DNA from: Acetobacteroides hydrogenigenes
GTDB taxonomy: Bacteria; Bacteroidota; Bacteroidia; Bacteroidales; ZOR0009
Direction: 5' to 3'
DNA length: 64,000 bases
Assembly: GCF_004340205.1 (NCBI RefSeq)
Contig: NZ_SLWB01000015.1
Span: 1-64,000, forward strand
Shown here: positions 59,127 to 64,000 of the stretch, piece by piece
Layout of the letters: every line of letters begins with the position of its first letter
How positions within the stretch are numbered: position 1 is the stretch's first letter
Translations under genes and position numbers: made by a program
Notes under the pieces: generated by a model
Told to the model about the DNA's origin: nothing
Database searches by the model: none
What the model saw: the letters and a program-made list of their open reading frames with translations, nothing else

Positions 59127-59561
59127 ATGAAATCACTGGATCGACTTTATTTATATCTTGAATATAAGGGCATTAAACCGACTACCTTTGAACGGAACGC
59201 AGGCTTTTCAAAAGGGTATTTTTCAGGTCAAAAGAAAAGAAATGGAGATTTTGGAGAATCTGCACTGAGAATAATCATCAGCATGTGTCCTGACATGGAC
59301 GAAGTATGGTTTATTACAGGCGCTGGCGAAATGCTAAAAAAACAGTATATCACTAGCAACAACAGCGCAATCGTCGAAGAGCCCTCCGCATTATCATATC
59401 AGTCAAAAATTAAAGAGCTAGAAAATGAAATATCAAAACTTCAAAAAGACAGCCTAGAAAAGAGCAATCGCATAATTGAATTAATGGAGCAAGTATTATC
59501 ATTAAAAGAAGAATTAGCCACTTTAAGGAATGCGGATGGTGCGGAGAGCCGTATTGCATAA
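59127..59561 (+). CDS. Phage repressor (C-like), helix-turn-helix
   Basis: The 144-residue protein has GIKPTTFERNAGFSKGYFSG as helix-turn-helix, a following CPDMDEVWFITGAGEMLKK linker and a C-terminal leucine-type coiled coil (KIKELENEISKLQKD and IIELMEQVLSLKEELATL) for dimerisation. It is divergent from the early operon and read toward the phage left end, exactly as the c gene of Mu. It should maintain lysogeny. Confidence 0.8.
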   Translation: MKSLDRLYLYLEYKGIKPTTFERNAGFSKGYFSGQKKRNGDFGESALRIIISMCPDMDEVWFITGAGEMLKKQYITSNNSAIVEEPSALSYQSKIKELENEISKLQKDSLEKSNRIIELMEQVLSLKEELATLRNADGAESRIA

Positions 59562-60116
59562 ATCGCCGTTATAAAAACCTCACATACCGCCGTAATAAAT
59601 AAAAACACGTTTTTTACGCCGCTTCATTCGCAATTCGTTAACTATCAATAGTTTAATCTATACCTTATTATAATATAACGGCAAAATAGCGGAATTATCC
59701 CCCTACTTAAACACAAAAACCCATGCTTTAAACTTCGTTTTGCGCACCCATCCCCAAATTTAAACATCCATTTTTGCCACTTTTTGACCCCCCAAATGAC
59801 CCCCCAAATGACCCCGCAAGCCATTTTTCACCCTGTTTTCCCCGGTTTCTGCATTGTGTAAATACACAACGCAGGTCCTCAAAAACAGGTCATAAAAAAA
59901 GCCCCATATAAGGGGCTAATTCGTTGTAATTATAGTAACTTACGTTCTAGTTGTCGTTAATTATAAATAGGTCCATAGCAATTGCATTTCCGGCCCGTTT
60001 AAATTATACATCAATTATACTTAAATTACAATTCGTATCAAATTTTACATTTTGCCACATGCCACATAACTCTCACACCTTCAATTTTTTCGCCTCAATT
60101 TTCACCACATCAACCT
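59562..60116. other. Phage left-end non-coding region with transposase-site-like motifs
   Basis: No gene is seen. AATTCGT motifs occur at 59630-59640, 59916-59927 and 60028-60038, in the same orientation as the end motif at 60117-60127. Other items are a TGACCCCCCAAA repeat (2.5 copies, 59785-59819) and a minus-strand terminator hairpin (AGCCCC / GGGGCT followed by TTTTTTT, 59892-59916). Confidence 0.55.
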
Positions 60117-60127
60117 CTCACAATTCG
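60117..60127 (+). other. Phage left end (attL), inverted copy of the right end
   Basis: CTCACAATTCG is the exact reverse complement of the right-end 11-mer at 23498-23508. The prophage probably ends at CTCACA (60122) with 5'-TG..CA-3' termini. Nearest inner motif copies lie about 90 and 200 bp inside, similar to L1/L2/L3 of Mu. Confidence 0.6.
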
Positions 60128-60181
60128 TTCTGTCCCCCTTATATTGATGCGAATTAATAACGAATAAATTTTTTATAAAAA

Positions 60182-60667
60182 TTAGTTGTCGTCGGCGCTG
60201 CTGATGTAGCCGTGGTCTACCTTTAGGTTCTTTTTGTCGGCGGCGGCAGCAACGGCCAGCTTGTCGCAGCGCTCGTTGCCGGGGATGCTGGCGTGGCCCT
60301 TCACCCAGATGAACTTGACGCTATGCTTGCGGTACTCGCGCAGGAACTCCATCCACAGGTCGGGGTTTTTCTTGTTCTTGAAGCGCGTTTTTTCCCAGCC
60401 GAACACCCAGCCCTTCTCAACGGCATCCACCACGTACTTAGAGTCGGAGTAGACGGTAACGTTGCACTTGGGGAACTTGAGCGCCTGCAGGCCGCGGATT
60501 ACCGCCATCAGCTCCATACGGTTGTTGGTGGTAAGCTCGAAGCCCTCCGAGAGCTCCTTTACGTGCGGGCCCCAAATGAGCAGGGTGCCGTAGCCGCCCG
60601 GTCCAGGGTTGCCGCTGGCGGCGCCATCGGTGTATAGGGTGATGTTGTACGCGTTGCTGTTTTCCAT
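60182..60667 (-). CDS. rnhA: Ribonuclease HI
   Basis: The 161-residue protein has YTDGAASGNPGPGGYG (first Asp14), NNRMELMAVIRGLQAL (Glu), VYSDSKYVVDAVEKGW (Asp) and KGHASIPGNERCDKLA (His/Asp). It removes RNA from RNA-DNA hybrids in the cytoplasm. The gene ends 55 bp from the prophage left end, so its native terminator may have been lost. Confidence 0.95.
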   Translation of the reverse strand: MENSNAYNITLYTDGAASGNPGPGGYGTLLIWGPHVKELSEGFELTTNNRMELMAVIRGLQALKFPKCNVTVYSDSKYVVDAVEKGWVFGWEKTRFKNKKNPDLWMEFLREYRKHSVKFIWVKGHASIPGNERCDKLAVAAAADKKNLKVDHGYISSADDN

Positions 60668-60908
60668 AGCGCGAAGGTATAAAAAGGGGCGGAGATATTT
60701 AGCAAGCGGGATGTTGTTGCATGAACCTGTTCGGTTTTAGTCTTCTAATGCTGATATTCGTTTTAGAAAAATTGCAGCGGCTCGCCTTAAAACGGGTCAA
60801 CTTTAGAGGCGTTTAGCGCGGCAAGTATTACCTTTACGGCATTGTTTACGAAACGCTGCCCTTGTGTGGCGAATAGGTACAATCAACAATAACCAGATAA
60901 GAAACGTC

Positions 60909-61757
60909 ATGGTAAACACAACAGAACTCATAGATAAGCTAGTTGAGCTAGCCATTCTGGAAGATATTGGCGACGGCGATCACTCATCCCGCTCGTGCAT
61001 TCCTGCTACGGCATCTGGCAAGATGAAGCTGCTGGTAAAACAGGAGGGCATTATTGCAGGGATCGAGATTGCCAAGGTCATCTTTAAGGGATTGGACAGC
61101 AACATGCAGATAGAGCAGCTTATCGAAGATGGCACTCACGTTAAGCCGGGCGATATCGCCTTTTACGTCGAGGGTAGCGTCATCTCGCTGCTTCAGGCCG
61201 AGCGCTTGGTGCTTAACGTCATGCAGCGCATGAGCGGAATCGCCACCCAAACCAACGTATACGCCGAGAAGCTAAAAGGGCTAAAGACAAAGGTGCTCGA
61301 CACCCGTAAGACTACGCCCGGCATGCGCGTACTCGAGAAGATGGCCGTGAAGATTGGCGGCGGCGAAAACCACCGTATGGGCCTTTACGATATGGTTATG
61401 CTCAAGGATAACCACATCGATTTCGCGGGCGGCATCACCCAGGCCATCCGTAAGACCCAAGCCTACCTCAAGGAGACTGGCAGAGACCTAAAAATTGAGG
61501 TGGAAACCCGCTCGCTCGATGAGATCCGCGAGGCGATGGCCGTTGGAGGCATCCACCGCATCATGCTCGACAACTTTGACCTTAAGAAAACCCGAGAGGC
61601 CGTTCAGCTGATCGACGGAAAGTACGAGACCGAATCGTCGGGTGGCATCACCCTCGAAACCCTCCGCGACTACGCCGAGTGCGGGGTAGACTACATCTCG
61701 GTTGGCGCGCTTACCCACCAGATAAAGAGCTTAGACATGAGCTTGAAGGCGGTTTAG
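60909..61757 (+). CDS. nadC: Nicotinate-nucleotide pyrophosphorylase (carboxylating)
   Basis: The protein is 282 residues from the ATG at 60909, where family similarity begins (LVELAILEDIGDGDHSSRSC); a longer frame starts at 60864. Signatures are RMSGIATQTNVYAEKL, DTRKTTPGMRVLEK with the GGGENHRMGLYDM loop, and SSGGITLETLRDYAECGVDY. It converts quinolinate and PRPP to nicotinate mononucleotide in NAD synthesis. It is monocistronic, with a terminator after it. Confidence 0.95.
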   Translation: MVNTTELIDKLVELAILEDIGDGDHSSRSCIPATASGKMKLLVKQEGIIAGIEIAKVIFKGLDSNMQIEQLIEDGTHVKPGDIAFYVEGSVISLLQAERLVLNVMQRMSGIATQTNVYAEKLKGLKTKVLDTRKTTPGMRVLEKMAVKIGGGENHRMGLYDMVMLKDNHIDFAGGITQAIRKTQAYLKETGRDLKIEVETRSLDEIREAMAVGGIHRIMLDNFDLKKTREAVQLIDGKYETESSGGITLETLRDYAECGVDYISVGALTHQIKSLDMSLKAV

Positions 61758-61782
61758 AATTAAAAGTGCTACTATAATAGGA

Positions 61783-61810
61783 AAAGGCAGCCTGCGGGTT
61801 GCCTTTTTTG
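61783..61810 (+). terminator. Terminator after nadC
   Basis: AAAGGCAGCC pairs with GGTTGCCTTT (one G-T pair) and is followed by TTTTTG, 26 bp after the nadC stop. Confidence 0.85.
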
Positions 61811-61882
61811 TTGTCGGAGGATGGCTTTTGTTAAACAAAGCGTTTGTAAGAATGTTATTCGTGCAAGTAAAAGTATGTAACG

Positions 61883-62524
61883 ATGAAAACTAACATTGCC
61901 AACCTACGGAAGGAGTACACGCTAGGAGCGTTAGATGGAGAAAGCGTTCATCCCGACCCTGTACGGCAGTTCGAGGAATGGCTGCAGGAGGCCATTAAGG
62001 CCAAAATACCAGAGCCCAACGCCATGACGCTGGCTACCTCTACCTTCGAGGGAAAGCCATCGGCACGGATGGTGCTGCTTAAGGCAGTTGGCGAGCAGGG
62101 GTTCTCCTTTTTTACGAGCTACGAAAGCCGCAAGGCTAAGAATATTCTGCAAAACCCATACGGTGCATTGGTGTTCTACTGGGCCGAACTGGAGCGACAG
62201 GTTCGGGTAGAGGGGAAGATAGTTAAAGCATCGGAAAAGGAATCCGATTCCTACTTCCGAACGCGTCCGGAGGGTAGCAAGATAGGTGCGTGGGCATCGC
62301 CTCAGAGTAAGGTTGTACCCAATCGGCGATATCTAGAGGATTTGATGGATGACTTTAAGGAAGAATTCGTAGGAAAGACGGTGAAGCGTCCACCTAACTG
62401 GGGCGGATATGTGCTCGAACCTTTCCTTGTGGAGTTTTGGCAGGGCCGAAAGAATAGGCTGCACGATAGGATTCAGTATAGGCTAGAAAATGGAGTTTGG
62501 TTCATAGAACGGCTTGCCCCATAG
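61883..62524 (+). CDS. pdxH: Pyridoxamine 5'-phosphate oxidase
   Basis: The 213-residue FMN enzyme is full length. Signatures are NAMTLATSTFEGKPSARMVL, FFTSYESRKAKNILQNP, ERQVRVEGKIVKASEKESDS and the C-terminal end LVEFWQGRKNRLHDRIQY. It oxidises pyridoxine or pyridoxamine phosphate to pyridoxal 5'-phosphate. A terminator hairpin follows at 62536-62562. Confidence 0.95.
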   Translation: MKTNIANLRKEYTLGALDGESVHPDPVRQFEEWLQEAIKAKIPEPNAMTLATSTFEGKPSARMVLLKAVGEQGFSFFTSYESRKAKNILQNPYGALVFYWAELERQVRVEGKIVKASEKESDSYFRTRPEGSKIGAWASPQSKVVPNRRYLEDLMDDFKEEFVGKTVKRPPNWGGYVLEPFLVEFWQGRKNRLHDRIQYRLENGVWFIERLAP

Positions 62525-62535
62525 GGATAAAAAAA

Positions 62536-62566
62536 AAAAGCGACCCTCCCGGGGCGCTTTTCTATT
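62536..62566. terminator. Terminator after pdxH
   Basis: AAAAGCG and CCC pair with GGG and CGCTTTT across TCCC with one bulged A, flanked by an A-run and a T-rich run. It lies 15 bp after the pdxH stop and can act in both directions; the convergent glnA gene ends at 62668. Confidence 0.85.
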
Positions 62567-62667
62567 TTACACCTTTTTACCTTAACTTTTCGAGTCTTTT
62601 TATTCAAGAATTCAAAGTGTCAATTCAAAGGTTAAGTTTTACTCGGTGTAATGAAGAGAGCAACTAA

Positions 62668-64000
62668 TTACATCACATGCAAATACTTATCGACTAAAGC
62701 AGCAATTTGTTCATCATTTCCATATAGCAACTCGCTAAGTCTTTCGTCGTTGTACGACTTTAATATCTTGATCTTATTGTCAATCAAACCGTGTGTGAAG
62801 ACTCCATATTTTTCGAACACCTCGCGCTTTGCGTTGAGCCTATCGGCAGATTCGCAGCACGATATTGGCAGCTGCTCGAGGTTTTCGAGGATATGCTTGT
62901 TTTCATCCTTAAAGATGTTGCAGTCTACGTAAAGCGCGGCTGCTTTTTCGAGCGCATTCTGCATCTTTAGTCCGTGGAGCGCACCTACAACCAAGCCGGT
63001 TATCAGCAGGTAGATATCGGCAGATCCGTCGGGTACTCTAAACTCTACGGTTTGCTTGCTGTCGCGTTCGATGTTTAGGGCGCCTCCCTTAGGGTTGGCA
63101 TCCTTAATCATTTCGGCAGCGCCAATTCCTCCAAGCGGTACGCGGATAAGCACAGAGCGGTTTCTGTCGCCCCAGCATACGTTGGTTGGAGCCTCTTGGT
63201 GAGGAACCAAGCGTAGGTATGAGGTTGGGATGGTGTTGCCAAAGGCGGTAAGCGCATCGGCAATGTCGAGTATGCCAGCGATCATCTTCTTTGCAGCGTC
63301 GCTTAGGCTGCCCTCGCTAACCATCTGGTTCTTGCCATCCTTTTCGAGCATCATGTGAACGTGCAACCCGCTTCCTGCCTTGCCAACAGTAATCTTTGGG
63401 GCAAAGCTGATGGTTACTCCATACTTGTAGCCCAGCATGCGGATGATCCACTTAGCTACGATAAGCTGCTCGGCAGCATCTTCTACGTAGGTAGGAAGAA
63501 ACTCTATTTCCTGCTGCTCGTAGTAGATGCCATCCTTAACGAAGGATCCTACCTCAGAGTGGCCGTACTTTACCAAACCTCCAGCTTGAGCTATAAGCTT
63601 CATTGCCTCTACGCGGAGCATTTCCCATTTTGCGTAGGGCGTAGAAGAATGGTAGCCCTTTTGGTCGATGCCTTCGTAGAACTGCTCATCCTCCGATATT
63701 ACGTAGTACTCCAGCTCGCCCATTGCCTTAAAGGTGTATCCGGTTTCCTCCTTGAAAACAGATACTGCCTTGCGAAGCATGTATTCTGGTGAACTTTCGA
63801 GCGGTTTGCCGTTGCTGTTGTAGAACGAGCAAATAATATTGAGCGATGGAATCTCTGCAAAAGGGTCAACGAACGCGGTGCGGTACTTGGGCATAACGTA
63901 TAGGTCGCTCGATCCGGCCTCGATGAACGAGAAAAGGCTCGAACCATCTACACGCTCACCTTGGGTGAGGATAGTCTCTAAGTACTCCTTGTTGTTGATT
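62668..64000 (-). CDS. glnA: Glutamine synthetase (5' end beyond the window)
   Basis: The frame is open to the window edge. Upstream of the first ATG (63894) it continues as GERVDGSSLFSFIEAGSSDL with YVMPKYRTAFVDPF, typical of the glutamine synthetase beta-Grasp domain, so the gene is partial. The catalytic domain has GELEYYVISEDEQF, GSGLHVHMMLEKDG (metal-binding His), SYLRLVPHQEAPTNVCWGDR and RNRSVLIRVPL. It makes glutamine from glutamate, ammonia and ATP. The C-terminal part is complete. Confidence 0.9.
   Translation of the reverse strand, partial: INNKEYLETILTQGERVDGSSLFSFIEAGSSDLYVMPKYRTAFVDPFAEIPSLNIICSFYNSNGKPLESSPEYMLRKAVSVFKEETGYTFKAMGELEYYVISEDEQFYEGIDQKGYHSSTPYAKWEMLRVEAMKLIAQAGGLVKYGHSEVGSFVKDGIYYEQQEIEFLPTYVEDAAEQLIVAKWIIRMLGYKYGVTISFAPKITVGKAGSGLHVHMMLEKDGKNQMVSEGSLSDAAKKMIAGILDIADALTAFGNTIPTSYLRLVPHQEAPTNVCWGDRNRSVLIRVPLGGIGAAEMIKDANPKGGALNIERDSKQTVEFRVPDGSADIYLLITGLVVGALHGLKMQNALEKAAALYVDCNIFKDENKHILENLEQLPISCCESADRLNAKREVFEKYGVFTHGLIDNKIKILKSYNDERLSELLYGNDEQIAALVDKYLHVM

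Larger units (their letters stand above)
23503..60122 (-). mobile_element. Mu-like transposable prophage, about 36.6 kb
   Basis: Boundaries are set by a terminal TGTGAG at 23503 and CTCACA ending at 60122, inside an 11-bp inverted repeat (CGAATTGTGAG). Gene content is diagnostic: repressor, DDE transposase and MuB-like ATPase at the phage left end, DUF3164 and gp16-like proteins, gp36-like, DUF935 portal, MuF, virion morphogenesis protein, sheath, tube and baseplate. The length is close to Mu. It lies between gldK (left) and rnhA (right). No direct 5-bp target duplication is seen (CGAAT against ATTCG), and the flanks do not rejoin a gene. Confidence 0.88.

Noticed and set aside
59755-59935. 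tRNA or tmRNA fragment as an attachment site
   Set aside because: AGCCCC..GGGGCT is a simple terminator-like hairpin; no cloverleaf, anticodon arm or TPsiC sequence is present.

Overview
The window looks like a chromosomal segment of a Bacteroidota bacterium, probably Bacteroidales-like. Supporting signs are a topA / arginase-like / PorP-SprF / gldK cluster typical of type IX secretion loci, a CarboxypepD-regulated outer-membrane receptor, starts that mostly lack Shine-Dalgarno sites, and dispersed repeats of kinds common in this phylum. Species-level placement is not possible from the sequence alone.

Layout. (1) 1-6.1 kb is a decayed accessory region. It holds several copies of a composite repeat ending in a strong terminator hairpin, 3' tips of polymorphic toxins (TNT-like and AHH-like) each followed by an intact immunity-type gene, a truncated metallopeptidase, one intact hypothetical gene, and a degenerate 21-bp tandem array. 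(2) 6.1-22.8 kb is ordinary host DNA: a HAD phosphatase, an outer-membrane receptor, an M50 protease, a DUF389 protein, a YhcH-family protein, a CoA-transferase, PBP1A, TopA, an arginase-like protein and PorP/SprF. A 44-bp tandem array lies at 15.4 kb. (3) 22.87-23.5 kb is the 5' part of gldK, cut off by a prophage. (4) About 23.5-60.12 kb is one Mu-like transposable prophage of about 36.6 kb, inserted so that phage left-to-right runs on the minus strand. (5) 60.18-64 kb is host DNA again: rnhA, nadC, pdxH and partial glnA.

The prophage has three blocks. The regulatory/early block (59.6-49 kb) has a repressor divergent from a small gene, a DDE transposase, a MuB-like ATPase, a second ATPase, DUF3164, a gp16-like protein, a cytosine methyltransferase and small ORFs. 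The plus-strand block (39.9-48.9 kb) has terminase, gp36-like, portal, MuF with a toxin-like tail, tape measure, virion morphogenesis and a probable tail-completion protein. The minus-strand block (39.8-23.6 kb) has ClpP-type protease/scaffold, capsid, sheath, tube, a tail chaperone with a -1 frameshift extension, baseplate, lysis, fibres and an adenine methyltransferase. Both ends carry copies of a CGAATTGT motif spaced like MuA sites.

Main observations. The prophage truncates gldK, but the missing gldK half is not on its other side and the flanks show no direct target duplication, which points to a prophage-mediated rearrangement (or a mis-join). A tail-chaperone slippery heptamer opens a 76-codon -1 extension. 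The MuF protein carries a nuclease-toxin-like tail. A 101-bp inverted repeat plus terminator sits at the phage right end. Short host-type REP repeats have entered prophage coding sequences and supply codons, and in one case the stop codon. No tRNA, rRNA or CRISPR was seen.
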